DNA from: Branchipolynoe longqiensis
Taxonomy: Eukaryota; Annelida; Polychaeta; Phyllodocida; Polynoidae
Direction: 5' to 3'
Length of the DNA stretch: 64,000 nt
Assembly: GCA_030323885.1 (NCBI GenBank)
Contig: CM059199.1
Span: 39,812,590-39,876,589, forward strand
Part shown: one piece after another, positions 11,441 to 23,629 of the stretch
How positions within the stretch are numbered: the stretch's first letter is position 1
How the letters are laid out: the number at the start of each line of letters is the position of its first letter
The notes under the pieces: model-generated
Database searches by the model: none
Told to the model about the DNA's origin: nothing
Seen by the model: the letters and a program-made list of their open reading frames with translations, nothing else
Translations under genes and position numbers: made by a program

Positions 11441-11839
11441 CCATACACCCGACCACACGCATCTGATTTCTGCTTGGAATACCAAAGCACTATCCATTAC
11501 AGCAGCACCTTCTCAAGATACAATATCAGTCAGGTGTGGGGTAGAACTGATAATATCCACCCAAAGAGATAGAGATGATAACATGCCTAGTTGGCCATTC
11601 ACGTCCAATTAGGGATATTCTTACCTTTAAGTTTAAGGTAGATGAACTCAAGATTAATTCTGGTAAAATGGTTGGTATATTTCTGCAAACGAATTTTGAA
11701 AGATCACACCTATGGTTCTTGGGGTTTTACATCCTGGAAAGATCTACGGTCACACTGTCCTGGTATGACCTTATATGTTGCCAGGATGTAAAGAAATACA
11801 AAAAACACAGGTAGGTAGGATTTCACCTGAGAAGGTGGA

Positions 11840-12172
11840 GCAGACGATATGGCTGGATGAGTTGAGCATCTGTCTCCCGTTTTGGTAGATTCGAACCCAC
11901 AGGTTTGAACCCTGGTCGAGTCAAACTGATGACTTAAAAATTGATAATTGTCGCTTCCTAGCCTGGCGGTTGGCATTATTAGGATAGGGCAAGGACTGGT
12001 TAGCTCAGTGTCAAGATAATGTGACTAAGTGGGATATCAGGTCATGGTGCTGGCAGCCTGGTCTCCCAGTGGGGCAGCACTATAAACTCACCATGAGTGT
12101 GCACTGTCACAAGTCTGTACCCGTCCTGATATGACCTAGATGTTGTCAGGACATAAAACTCCAACAACAAAA
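11840..12172 (+). mobile_element. SINE-A, near full length, beside a second copy
   Basis: Head is short (GGTAGATTCGAACCCACAGG) but the body and tail are complete to ACATAAAACTCCAACAAC. A tail fragment lies just upstream (11720-11812). Confidence 0.75.
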
Positions 12173-12231
12173 CTGAGAAGGTCTGTGCGGCTCACTCTCC
12201 TTGTACAGACGGGACTTTAAGTTGCATACTC

Positions 12232-12400
12232 ACAATGTGACTGAGTGGGATATCAGGTCATGGTGCTTCGGCCTGGTCTTCCAGTGGGTCAGCACTCTAA
12301 ATTTGCCATAAGTCCGCACTGTCACAAGTCGGTACCCATCCTGATATGACCGTAGATGTTGCTAGGATGTAAAACAACAACAAACAAACAAAAACAAACA
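12232..12400 (+). mobile_element. SINE-A, body and tail
   Basis: Starts ACAATGTGACTGAGTGGGAT and ends in AAAACAACAACAAACAAACA. 5' truncated. Confidence 0.72.
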
Positions 12401-13078
12401 ATATACAGCATAGGTACTCAACATGGTGCAATATATTTGAATCAAGACGCAGTGTGCAGTCAAGTACACTCGTGCTTAAATAATATGCTGTGGTTGAATA
12501 TCAGTTAGATTTGGTTATAGTATTGGGTAGTTTGTTAACAGTGCAATGTTATGCATAGATGGTGGTTGATAATGTAGCTATTCAGTGGTGTTAGTGGGTT
12601 TTGGATGTTATTATGTGATTGAGTTAGTAGTTGCTTTCCAAGGTGTAGATGGGGGGTGGGGGTTATGAGCAGGGGGGGGGGGGGGCAGACACGCATTTAT
12701 ATTCCCAAGGTACCAACCATGTGATGGTGTGATGAAATCGTAACCAATCGAGATATTCTTGCTCCCCCAACCAAAATGAACAATTTCTGAAAGTGGAACG
12801 TGCATTGTGCAATATTAATAATCAGGGAACTTTGAAATTTATGAATGATGACAATACCTTACACTTCCCATTGCTTGTTACCATTATGGTCACTCCCCAG
12901 GACATACAACTCCAACAACCAAGCAACTATGGTCACTCTACTGATGCATGGATCATCACACCTGCTTCATATAGTTAGTTTAAATTTCACTTTAATTTCA
13001 GTGATTCATCAGTAAGACAGTGTCTGAAGCTATCATTATCTACATCACAATACATGTATCAATTCGGTGTCACGATAC
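12401..13078. other. stretch with no recognised gene
   Basis: Only a poly-G run at about 12674-12684 stands out. No element boundary or coding frame is recognised. Confidence 0.4.
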
Positions 13079-13579
13079 CCGGTGTCATGGTATAAAACCA
13101 CTGCCCGATCGCAGCCCCTGCCGTGAAGACAGTTGACTAAGCATTTATTTTTGTAAAATAAATTTTAAAACTTTCAGTGGATCGATTAAAAATATCTTAA
13201 TGCGCGATTGAAGAGGAAGATCTGAAGTATTTAATGTAACCTAAGAGCAATTTATGCTGAAAGTATTAAAAACAGAGATAATAGTGAAAGTTGGGATATT
13301 CTGAGTGTCAGTGCAATCTTCATACAGAAAAAGTGAAATATCTATGAAACTTACACCACCTAGAAACAAACCCCTTGGAACATATATAGAAAACATATCC
13401 AACGAACAGATTATATTAAATTTATATGGTTAGGGTTGTGCATTTCTATTAATCTTTAATAGACACTGGCAGTGTGTATTCGTTCTGCAGTCGAGCTGAG
13501 CTTGTTTACAACCTCTGCGCATGCGCAGAAGCCACGACAGGGGCTGCGATCCGGCAGCGGTTTTATACCATGACACCGG
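13079..13579. mobile_element. MITE-G1, long terminal inverted repeats
   Basis: Left CCGGTGTCATGGTATAAAAC and right GTTTTATACCATGACACCGG are perfect inverted repeats, extending with GATCGCAGCCCCTGCCGTG against CACGACAGGGGCTGCGATC (about 50 bp). The interior (13310-13460) matches the core of the 29.2- and 34.2-kb elements, which carry quite different TIRs. Confidence 0.78.
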
Positions 13580-14632
13580 CTCAGAGTCAGATAGTGACTT
13601 CGCAGAAAGCTCTTGCTGAGGTGATGTTATCACGGGGTGTGGGTAGAAAGCGAAAACTGCTTGCCATTGGATGCAGATTGTTGTATCCTTAACTCAATGA
13701 GTGATTGACTGCACAGGTCCAGACCAAACTCCAGTGGCAACTCAATTACTATCACAACTCCCAGCAAACTTCCTAGTGTGATAATATTTATATCAGACTA
13801 GTTGGTCAGACGTATCACATTATACTACAGTGTTGACTAGATATATGCACTCCCATTACCACATGGTGGCGGTCGGTTCTAGACTGACTCTGGTAATGTC
13901 AGAAGGACAACCAGGTGGCAGCAGGTGGCTTTGAATAGTGGACCAATCCACCGGAACTGTGTGACTGTCCTGCACTGGAAATTATGTAGCATCACATTGT
14001 AATCTATGGGCTAATCCCTTATCAAATGTCGTCGCCAGATCTTTATAAATGGAAGTGAGCTATAATGAAATGCAAGTTAAATATATATAAAATACCATAA
14101 AGTACCACAGGGTGTAGCATAGGAAATGGTGTGGTGTAGCTGAGTCCTATGGTTTCCTGTCTATAAAAGTGAAGTGGATACAGTGGGTATAGCACAGAAT
14201 AGAGGATGGACACAAAAGTACCTGTTTGTCACATTGTGACTGCCAGCTCTCCCAGGATTTTAATCTCTCCAACACTCGTACAGGCATGTCATTGAAGGTA
14301 CATAATATTGAAGGTACATGATATTATTGAAGGTAATGATATTATTGGAGGTACATGATGTCATTGATCCATGACATATTGTTATTTTACTCTTTATGGT
14401 GGCCATCTTGAGATTCCAGGACAGTAGAGATGGGTGCAGCTCAGGTGCACCCCTCATTCCCATATCCCAGCTACCACCAAGTCATGGCAACTTGACCTGA
14501 CACCTCTATCATATCCGATGCACTCCATTCAAATTCAATCCGGATCCAATACATATTAAACATTAAATAACAAACATGACTGTCTCCCACCCTATCAGTC
14601 TGGGTTCAGCAATGGGTTACACATTCTTCTAT
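13580..14632. other. stretch with no recognised gene
   Basis: A short degenerate repeat of GAAGGTACATGATATTATT type lies at 14293-14370. Nothing else is recognised. Confidence 0.4.
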
Positions 14633-14636
14633 CTAC

Positions 14637-14981
14637 TGTAATGGCCCACGGCCCTCCGACTCTCTCTCTCACGCAGTCACACACGGAAGAACACCAAGAT
14701 TCAATTCAGTGTACGCTTCACCCTTGGTTTATTGAACCATCTGCTCTCCGCGGCGTCAGAAGTTGTCTGACCCGCCCCCTGACTCGCCAGATCCCACATC
14801 GACTCTATAGGTGTGTGTGAGGGGGGTGGGTCAGCCACACGCAGTACAGGTCAGCCCAGTTGGGGTCTGACCGCTGGCTACCCGTGCCGCCACCTAGCGC
14901 AGTGTAATGGTACTGCGCCGGTGTACGGCGTAGTCTCCGCTGCTACCGCGTGATAGTAGAGCTCATGTTCAGACTACTACA
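14637..14981 (-). mobile_element. solo LTR, family M
   Basis: A 345-bp TGTAATGG...CTACTACA unit bounded by CTAC on both sides (14633-14636 and 14982-14985). It is more GC-rich than its surroundings and carries GGTTTATTGAACC, that is AATAAA on the minus strand. No internal region is attached. One copy only, so the call rests on ends and duplication. Confidence 0.6.
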
Positions 14982-15227
14982 CTACTAACTAAAACAAATG
15001 GGTACTTTAAATGGAATCTATTTTATAATGTAACTATGTGTAGAACGTCGAGATATTTTACAACCGGGATAGACCATGGGAGATCACTTCCTGTGTAATA
15101 AACAAGTGGTCAAATAAACCTGGGACGACCCCTGAAGCAGATTTACAGGATGTTATCCCTTGACCTTGTTATCGGATACAATGCCAGGATCAATAAGACG
15201 ACTGCCTGGCTTTCTTGTGACATGTTT

Positions 15228-15492
15228 GAACTCAGGCCAAGTCAAACAAATAACTTGCTAATATTGGTACTTGCCAATAACTAGTCTGGCAACTTGCATT
15301 AATAGGAGAGAGCAAGGACTGGCTTGCTCAATCCCAGGATAATGTGACTGAGTGGGATATTGGGACATGATCCCAGTGGTTCAGTCTAATAATTGAGTAA
15401 TAATATAAGGGTCACCACGAGTGGGTACTCTCACAAGGTGACACTCATTCTTATTGTACCTTAAATGTTGCTGGGATATAAACTCCAATGAG
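15228..15492 (+). mobile_element. SINE-A, diverged
   Basis: CAGGCCAAGTCAAACAAATAAC, a body with GATAATGTGACTGAGTGGGA and a tail; head truncated. Confidence 0.6.
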
Positions 15493-15744
15493 CAATGACA
15501 TAAGCCTTTTCCCTTAGGAATATTACAAGTGATTTGTAGAATTTAATAAAGGTTATATTTGAAGTTATACCGGTTATTAGTGAATTACATCTGGACGCAA
15601 CTCTCACAGCAGTGAGCTAAATGGAGAGCGGCAGTCAAGTAATGAAAGCAGTCTTTGTCGCATCGCGACTGACAGCATGATGATGATGAGATCTGAAGAT
15701 TGGTATATTCTGCTTAGAATGACAACTTTGAAAGGTCATGTGAC

Positions 15745-16330
15745 TTAAAGTTGCATAATCTGATGGTTTCGAATTTCTGTCATTTTTAAGACAAATATAT
15801 TAGGTAAATATATAGAACTTTTTGTTTGATGTAAATTTTATTTTCAGATATTTGAAGTGGAACCACACAAATAAATGTTGGCATCCATGTCAAAACTCTG
15901 ACCCTATAATCTTCAACAGTGAATGGTTCTTTCGAAATTACTTAATATTCCTTTATGCACAGCAAGACATTATTTAAAGTTGCATAGTCCGATGAAACAT
16001 AGAATTAGCAAGATCTAAACACTCACTTAGATTTGATTTTACATATCTAACTTAGATCCTGATGCACTTATTAAGAAGCACTTGTTGCTAAATATAAGGG
16101 CGTACTGAGTCAATTTAATGGAACCTGTTATCACATAAGCCTATGGTGTCAGAGTTTTGGCATGCTTGCCAAAACTAATTTTGTATGTTTGTACTGCAAA
16201 TATCTCCAAGGTTAGCTACTTAAAATAAAAGTTATCGCAAACCAATGTAAGGTACATTATAATGATCAACCTGATATATTTATCTCAGAAAATGAGAGAA
16301 ACTCAAAATGATCGGACTATGCAACTTTAA
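15745..16330. mobile_element. TTAA MITE (family E), composite of two copies
   Basis: A left end TTAAAGTTGCATAATC lies at 15745, a second left end TTAAAGTTGCATAGTCCGAT at about 15974, and one right end GGACTATGCAACTTTAA at 16330. This reads as one copy broken by, or joined to, a second. Confidence 0.65.
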
Positions 16331-16599
16331 AAAGCTTAATGAGTGGCCAGTATTTCAGTTAGATTTGTATAATAACATTTAACTAAGTGCTTAAATTTCT
16401 AATATTTGCTTATTGTGTTGTAATATGCAGGCATAATGCTTGGCATGGGTCATTGGGACCTCTTCCACGTCCATTATTATAGGTTACATTCAGTTTATAT
16501 TCACTGTAGGGTCCCTCAGACCTCAAACACCATAATATCCAACAACTGCATAGCACTATTTACTATTCTGAAATATAATGACAGCAGCATATCAGGCCA

Positions 16600-16680
16600 G
16601 GCTAGCAGAAGGTAAGGTAGGGTGGAGTAAGGTGGGTAGGGTAGGGTTGAAGTAGAACAGGGTAGACCAGGGCCCATATG
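16600..16680. repeat. G-rich minisatellite, left part
   Basis: Degenerate GGGTAGGGT repeats. The same repeat resumes at 17427, so the intervening palindromic element was inserted into it. Confidence 0.65.
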
Positions 16681-17426
16681 CATGGAGCGGTGCTAGCGGC
16701 GTGTGGTGTTATCGCTCTAACTCCGGGTACCTATCTCCGGTTATCGGCGTCGTAGAGAACTATGTCATGCCGTATGCATGGAGGCCTACACGGTGAGTGT
16801 TAGCTAAATGTGAATGTATTTATAGATTTGGGAAATCCCTCTGCGTTTGTAGCCATATATTAGGCCCAAATCTATTCAATGCGATCATATTTGACAGAAT
16901 TACACATGCAATAAGTGAAATTTCAGCAAATTAACCCTAAAAACGAAGCGATATTAATGCTGCCGCCGTAACGGCGGCGATATTAATGGTTATATTTTCG
17001 AATCGACGAACGTAAAGTAAACAAATCGCCGCCGCCGTTGCATTGACGTAACTTTCCATACTGGCAGCGGCGGCGGTTTGTTTACTGTACCTTCGTCGAT
17101 TCGAAAATATAACCATTAATATCGCCGCCGTTACGGCGGCAGCATTAATATCGCTTCGTTTTTAGGGTTAATTTGCTTAAATTTCACTTATTGCGTATGT
17201 AATTCTGTTAAATATGATAGCATTGAGTAGATTTGGGTTCCATCCTGCCACTAACCTAACACTAACACAGCTGTAAACCTGCTATGAGCAGAGTTAGAAT
17301 TTCCGAGTTTAAACGCTCGGTGTTAGACCTAACACTGCTCCATGCATAGCAACTTTTTTGCGCTAAACCAGAAATCCCGCCATAAACGCGTTTTGGGTCG
17401 CTAACACCGCTCCATGCATACGGGCC
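16681..17426. mobile_element. large palindromic MITE, family P, copy 1
   Basis: Ends GGCCCATATGCATGGAGCGG and CCGCTCCATGCATACGGGCC are inverted repeats, flanked by CAG on both sides. A central palindrome at about 16860-17230 has two arms of roughly 170 bp that match almost perfectly, with GCCGCCGTAACGGCGGC and TTCGAATCGACGAA in both. Copies: 41750-42398 and 52508-53324. No coding capacity. Confidence 0.82.
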
Positions 17427-17480
17427 CAGGTAGAGTAGAGCAGGATAAGGCAGGGTAGACAGGGTAGACAGGATAAACAT
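17427..17480. repeat. G-rich minisatellite, right part
   Basis: AGGTAGAGTAGAGCAGGATAAG type units continue the 16600-16680 tract. Confidence 0.6.
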
Positions 17481-17523
17481 GGCATGACATGGTGCAAGGT
17501 ATGGTGACTCAGCATATCAGCGG

Positions 17524-17760
17524 CTGTAAAAGTATGACATCTGAACACTTTGACTCCTGGATACTGAATGCTTTATTCACCATCCAGGGTCCTGAACCGC
17601 CGGCACCCTTTGTCTATGACGTCATCTCATTTACATATCCTTTGTTCTCCACACGTGCCTGGATGTCTTTTATGCATATATTACAGCAGCTGCGAGGTCA
17701 CGTAGGCAGGTGAATCATCATGGAGGCTTTCCTGCTGGCCGGTGGCCGGTAATAAACTCA
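17524..17760 (-). repeat. LTR-like repeat F, copy 2
   Basis: TGTAAAAGTATGACATCTGA start, CTTTATTCACCATCCAGGG, CCGCCGGC and GACGTCATCTCATTTACATA in the same order as 11216 and 61776. Confidence 0.5.
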
Positions 17761-17812
17761 CTCGCATACTAGGCTTTGTGTTCACTTGTACTTATTTAAC
17801 ATGAAGAGTTCA

Positions 17813-18015
17813 GGCGCAAAACCTTGTAAACGCCAATGCAAAAATGTAGTTTTAATACAAGGTTTGTTCCTGAAAATAATTTTAATTCTCACTAATTCAA
17901 CTTGTCATATGATCACATGCTTATGGAGCAATGAACAGAAAAAAGGAATATAAACAAATTAACTTGTTGATGATTTTGTTCCAATGTTTATCTCCATTAT
18001 TTTGTATCGGTGTTT
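17813..18015. mobile_element. MITE-D, right end truncated
   Basis: Starts GAAGAGTTCAGGCGCAAAAC and follows 7389-7628 to GTATCGGTGTTT, then breaks before the right TIR. Confidence 0.65.
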
Positions 18016-18130
18016 CATGCGGTGTCAGATAGTGAATCTGAATGCGGCACAGAACACACAATGATACTGACACAGTGACAGGCCTAAAACCACCAGCAGC
18101 ACTCAGCTTTGATTGTTTGTTTGTGTGTTG

Positions 18131-18438
18131 TTGTTTTATGTCCTAGCAACATCTAAGGTCATATCAGGACAGGTACCGACTTGTGACAGTGCACACTCAT
18201 GGTGACTTCATAGTGCAGCCCCACTGGAAGACCAGGCCGCCAGCAGCATGACCTGATATCCCACTCAGTCACATTATCCTGGCACTGAGCCAACCAGTCC
18301 TTGCCCTATCCTAATAATGCCAAGTGCCAGGCTAGGAAGCAAACAGTATCAATTTTTAAGTCATTGGTTTGACTCGACCAGTGTTCGAACCCACACGGGA
18401 GACGGACGCTCTAACTCATTTGGCCATCGCAGCTGGTC
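18131..18438 (-). mobile_element. SINE-A, near full length
   Basis: Minus-strand tail (TCCTAGCAACATCTAAGG), body and a shortened head with TGTTCGAACCC. Confidence 0.78.
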
Positions 18439-18474
18439 CTCAGCTTTGAAGGCAACGTAGCCATGAACTGTCAT

Positions 18475-18965
18475 TCATGGAACAATGCGTACGAGGAATG
18501 GGAGTGTAGCGAAGAGTAGGGCAGGGTAGGGAAAGGTAAGGAAGGGTAGGGGAGGCTAGCGAAGGGTGGCTGGCGTAGTCGGAGTATGCAGGGTAGAGCA
18601 GAGTAGAGCATGGTAAAGGAGGGTAGGGGAAGGATTGACAGGATAGGGAAGAGAAGGGAAAGGTAGGGAAGAGTAGGGTAGGCTTGGCGGGGCATGCAGG
18701 GTAGGGCAGAGTAGAGCATTATAGAGGAGGGTAAGGACAGGGGTAGCAGGATAGAGAAGAGAAGGGCAGGGAAGAGTAGGGTAGGGTAGGGCGGGGTGGG
18801 GTAGAACATGTATGGGGTAGGCAGGATAGGGCAGTGAGGGGAATGGTACGGCAAGGTAGGGGAGAGTATGGGAGAGAAGGAGAGCCGATAGAGTGTAGGT
18901 GACAGTAGGAAACAGATGTGGAGGGTAGGGAAAGTTAGGGAACGATAAGGAAAGCAGGCTGTAGG
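18475..18965. repeat. GGGTAGG minisatellite
   Basis: Degenerate 5-10 bp units (GGGTAGGGAAAGG type) with most G runs on the plus strand, so quadruplex formation is possible. The long minus-strand open frames rich in Pro, Tyr, Ser and Leu are artefacts of this repeat. Confidence 0.85.
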
Positions 18966-19259
18966 ATTTCACGTAACGATCGTTACCGGTAACGTTTCGT
19001 TACCGTGCTTGGGAAACTACAGAACCGAAATTGTGTTTCCCATGATATTAATCAAACGCCAGACAATTTTTGTTAAAGTATTAAATTAAATGCTGCAGAC
19101 GGTTGTTTTCATTACATTGTAGATGATTAAAGGTATTTGTTCAATTTCTGCACAGATTTGTTCAAAATATACTCCTACTATATTGAATTAACTGTTTCAA
19201 GAATGGGTACCCATCACCAATTTTACGGAACCGAAAAACAGTTACCCATGGGTTCCTAT

Positions 19260-19800
19260 GAGTACCAAGCACGCAAAGTGTTGGTGCGTGTGAGGTGCGT
19301 GTGAGGTGTGTGTGGTATGTGTCGGTGTGTGTGAGGTGTGTGTGAGGGGTGTGTGGTATGTTTCGGTATGTGTGAGGTGTGCGTTGGTGTGTGAGGTGTG
19401 TGTGAGGGGTGTCTGATATGTGTCAGTGTTTGTGAGGTGTGTGTTGGTGTGTGTGAGGTGTGTGTGAGGTGTGTGCGAGGTGTGTGAGGTGTGTGTGAGG
19501 TGTGTGTTGGTGCGTGTGAGGTGTGTGTGGTATGTGTCGGTGTGTGTGAGGGGTGTGTGTATGGGTGGTATGTGATCGTGTGTGAGGTGTGTGTGAGGTG
19601 TGTGTGAGGTGAGTGTGAGGTGTGTGAGGTGTGTGTGGTGTGTGTCGGTGTGTGAGGTGTGTGTGGTGTGTGTGGTGTGTATTGGTATGTGCGAGGTGTG
19701 TGTGTTATGTGTCCGTGTGTGTGAGGTGTGTGTCCGTGTGTGTATGAGGTATGTGTGGTACATGGGTGTGTGTATGGGGGTGGTGTGTGGTGGGGAGTGG
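19260..19800. repeat. GTGTGAGGT minisatellite
   Basis: Degenerate TGTGTGAGGTGTG units with GGTATGTGTCGG variants. The minus-strand Thr/His frames are repeat artefacts. Confidence 0.88.
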
Positions 19801-20702
19801 GGGGAGGAGCGAGACCGCTGAATGTGCACAGCCTTAGAGAGGAACTACGTGGGTGGTTGAGTGCATCGATGCCAAACCAAGACGGGGGCCATCTCTGGAG
19901 CACCACCCCCGCTAATGGATTGCTGGGTGTCTGTATGAACTGGAGTCTCCGCCTGCCCCACCTCCCCTCACCCTCACCTCTCCACACACCCCCACCTGGA
20001 CCTCCCCGCCCGCCGTCTCTGCTCCAGCGCTCCCCTCTAACTGCTACGCAACACATCACTGGGCTCCCACCTACAGTCTCACGCACTGAGTGGATCGTCC
20101 ATGGGGGGTCTCCCAGAGCAACTCGTAAATATGGTCTCCTATGGGGCCTGCTTTTACCCTTTAGCCTTTACCCCACCCTACCCACCCACACCCTTACCCC
20201 CCCTTCCCCGCCCTCAAAAACCCATCCACTCCCCAACTTCCCACTTCAGAATGATTCCCTATATTAGATTGTCACTGGTGACTTTTCATAAATGAAACCT
20301 CATCGAACAGGTAAATATTCTGAAACGTCGAACTGTAATTTAAAGCGAATAGGTTTCTTGTCGTTGTTCAATTGCCAATCTTCTGTTTGTGAGAGAATTT
20401 ATTCAGCAGGGTGGGAGGAGCCATCTCAAACCCCGAGTGGTTCCTGTGCGTAATTAAATTAATAATGTCAATGTAATAGGGCACTCTCAATAGCAGGATC
20501 CATTCTAAGGTGCTGAACAATAAAACCATGTAGTAACAGCGAAATGGAATATTCCTGACCCATCACTATGGTAAATAGTGAATAGAATTGTAGTGATACA
20601 TGACTACATCAATAGCTGAATGGAATAATAATGATATACTTGTTCATATTATGTGGAATGTCTGCATCCATCAAATAGTGTAAACAAATTGTAAAAGGAC
20701 GA
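19801..20702. other. unassigned region with pyrimidine-rich part
   Basis: A C-rich tract (CCACCTCCCCTCACCC and CCCACCCTACCCACCC) at about 19950-20240, then ordinary AT-rich sequence. No feature recognised. Confidence 0.4.
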
Positions 20703-21868
20703 GGCTATTCGCAGAGCTGCTTTGCTCTGCGAATTAGCAGAAGAATGATTATTATTCACAGAGCTGCTTTACTCTGCGAATTAGCAGAAGAATGATTATT
20801 ATTCGCAGAGCTGCTTTGCTCTGCGAATTAGCAGAATAATGATTATTATTTGCAGAGCTGCTTTGCTCTGCGAATTAGCAGAAGAATGATTATTATTCGC
20901 AAAGCTGCTTTGCTCTGCGAATTATCAGAAGAATGATTATTATTCACAGAGCTGCTTTGCTCTGCGAATTAGCAGAAGAATTATTATTCACAGAGCTGCT
21001 TTGCTCTGCGAATTAGCAGAAGAATGATTATTATTTGCAGAGCTGCTTTGCTCTGTGAATTAGCAGAAGAATGATTATTATTCGCAGAGCTGCTTTGCTC
21101 TGCGAATTAGCAGAAGAATGATTATTATTCGCAGAGCTGCTTTGCTCTGCGAATTAGCAGAAGAATGATTATTATTCGCAAAGCTGCTTTGCTCTGTGAA
21201 TTAGCAGAAGAATGATTAGTATTCGCAGAGCTGCTTTGCTCTGCGAATTAGCAGAAGAATGATTATTATTCGCAGAGCTGCTTTGCTCTGCGAATTAACA
21301 GAAGAATGAGTATTATTCGCATAGCTGCTTTGCTCTGCGAATTAACAGAAGAATGATTATTATTCGCAGAGCTGCTTTGCTCTGCAAATTAGCAGAAGAA
21401 TGATTACTATCTGCAAATCTGCTTTGCTCTGTGAATTAACACAAGAATGATTATAATTTGCAGAGCTGCTTTGCTCTACGAATTAGTGCAAGAATGATTT
21501 TCATTTACAGACCTGATTTGCTCTGTGAATTAGCAAAAGAATGACATTTTAATATTTAGAACAAGACTGATGTGAACTGATTGGTAAAGTGAATGATTCT
21601 TTTGTAGGGAATTGTATGTTTGTTAGCTCAGAATGCTTAATTATGCATAGCTTTGTCTTAAATATATTCATTATATTATTATATTATATTGCATGCATGC
21701 ATCCATGTTCATGCCAAATTGTTCTGTATTTCTATTAATTTAGAATAAAATCGAAGTTGTGCGCTGAGTATATCGGCAAACGCATTTTCTTTGCTGTTGA
21801 CGTCGTTTTCAGCGGATTATAACATATAGTGGGCTGTTATTCACAGATCACCAGCTCTGTGAATAGCC
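20703..21868. mobile_element. element with hairpin ends and a 47-bp tandem array
   Basis: Left GGCTATTCGCAGAGCTG and right CAGCTCTGTGAATAGCC are inverted repeats (16 of 17). From 20703 to about 21540 lie roughly 18 units of 47 bp; each holds the palindrome TTCGCAGAGC-TGCTTT-GCTCTGCGAA, the same sequence as the terminus. Units drift toward the right end. The right terminus is itself a hairpin (from 21832). No clear target duplication was found. Confidence 0.75.
21545..21815. repeat. core shared with 44222-44520
   Basis: GAATTGTATGTTTGTTAGCTC, ATGCCAAATTGTTCTGTATT and TTTAGAATAAAATCGAAGTT blocks recur in the same order at 44.2-44.5 kb without the 47-bp array. Confidence 0.65.
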
Positions 21869-22204
21869 AGTGCGATTGTAAATATGGTAGTAAGTAAATT
21901 GGATATTACTAACAGCGTACCGTGGTAATGTATAGTACATGCACTATTTGCAAAACACTACCGTGTGACCAACCATTGCTTTGTTAATAATCATATGTTC
22001 TATTGTTTGGTGTCCTCAAAGATCATTAAGAGTTTGCATGATTTATATGTACCCTCACTCCCTGAGCACGCCCCTGCATGGCTGATGAAATAACATCTGG
22101 GTGACGTCATATAATGTTATTGTTTCATCACCCCTGTCATACACACATTAGTGGGATCCATCATCATAGATAGACCGTGCTACCCTTTTACACACAGACC
22201 GTCA

Positions 22205-22741
22205 AGGCCAGGTCACATACACGCTAGTGAACCTAGTTGAACGTAGTTGAACTTAGGATAGATTAACGTGGGTGAAACGTGCTGTCACTACGTTAAGATA
22301 TGTTAAACTATGTTAAGGTATGGCAGGATTTGGGTGATCACCCACCTAATAGTATGGATAAATACGTTACGGTACGGATCCTGGTACGTTATGGTACGGA
22401 TCCAGGTACGTCCAACTATGTTAAACTATGTTGAACTACGTTGAACTATGTTGAACTACGTTGCCCTCCACTACGTTCAACTTCGTCCATAAACGGCTAT
22501 GTGGCCAAGGTTTTGTGCGTGTCGAAGTATGCTATGGTACCCTAGAGTATGCTAGAGTATGCTAGAGTACATTAAGAAGTATGCTAGAGTACACTGGAAT
22601 ACACTAGAGTTTGCTAGAGTATGCTAGAGTATGTTATGGATGCCGGTAGGTTGTACTGCATTCAACTACGTTCAACTAAGTTCAATTACGTAAGCCTCTA
22701 CTGTGTTCAACTAGGTCCACTAACGTGTATGTGACCGGGCC
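22205..22741. mobile_element. word-iterated TIR element (GTTGAACTAC)
   Basis: Inverted ends GGCCAGGTCACATACACG and CGTGTATGTGACCGGGCC. The inside is loose iteration of GTTGAACTA(C/T) and GCTAGAGTATG words. No reading frame. Confidence 0.75.
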
Positions 22742-22845
22742 TTTCGAGTCCCACAAAGAAAACCTGTCCATGTAGATCCTTCCTACGTAGATTGATCTAT
22801 ATCACTGGAACCCTCTCAAGGCCATCGTTCATACCTAAAGCTAAA

Positions 22846-23200
22846 GCTAAAACTAAGATTCCTTATACACGGTATGCAGCATGCGAATGCGAATGTGAAT
22901 AAAAATCGTAAAGAATGTAAATGAATAGTGGTGCTTCCATACGTCCGAATGCGAATGCTAATGCGAATGTGGCAAATGGATCGACCCATAGACCGATCGG
23001 TGCGGCATGCGAATGCGAATACTGTTGCATTTGCCATAGAAAACAATATTGTTCCTTCACAAATTTGGAGGAAAAACCCCAACAAATGTTGGGGGTTGGC
23101 ATATATCTACGCCACATATATGACATTTGCATGCCGCATGCTGCATGCCGCATGCTGCATGCCACATGCTGCATGCCGCATATAAGGAATCTTAGCTTTA
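22846..23200. mobile_element. word-iterated TIR element (GCGAATGCGAATGC)
   Basis: AAGATTCCTTATACACGG at the left and CGCATATAAGGAATCTT at the right are inverted repeats. The interior iterates GCGAATGCGAATG on one side and TGCCGCATGCTGCATGCC on the other. Confidence 0.7.
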
Positions 23201-23629
23201 CACTAATCACACCTCGGCTGCACCTCACCTATTAAGCCTCCACTCCTTCCTGTCCCTCTTACACACACAAACATGTACCTTCACACATGGAATTATATGG
23301 CTAGGTCTTTAAAGAATTAGAGCTGTCTACTTAAAATAGACCAAACGTTAAACATTTTAGAAAGGAGTGACCAGTTACTGAATTCATCGACATAATTACT
23401 GAATCGGCTCGCAAAAAAATACCTTTATTTGTTGAAGAACAATTAGCATTTACACAACAATAAGAAATTGCTACATGTTTTGCTGCTTGCATATATATTT
23501 ATTAGTGCGCAGGCTGCTCCAGGAGCATTATTTACATGTACACAATATTTAAATACAGACGTCATTGGTTTGACTCGGCTGGGATAAGACTCACGACATT
23601 GCGCATTTGAAACCTGGATCCGGTCACAG

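Noticed and set aside
18471..18972. Pro/Leu/Ser/Tyr-rich minus-strand frames
   Set aside because: GGGTAGG minisatellite translation.
19242..20086. His/Thr-rich minus-strand frames of 195 and 276 codons
   Set aside because: GT-rich minisatellite translation; no start context, no domain.
20703..21540. CRISPR-like array: regular palindromic repeats
   Set aside because: Units are contiguous 47-bp tandem repeats with no unique spacers, in a eukaryotic element with matching terminal repeats.
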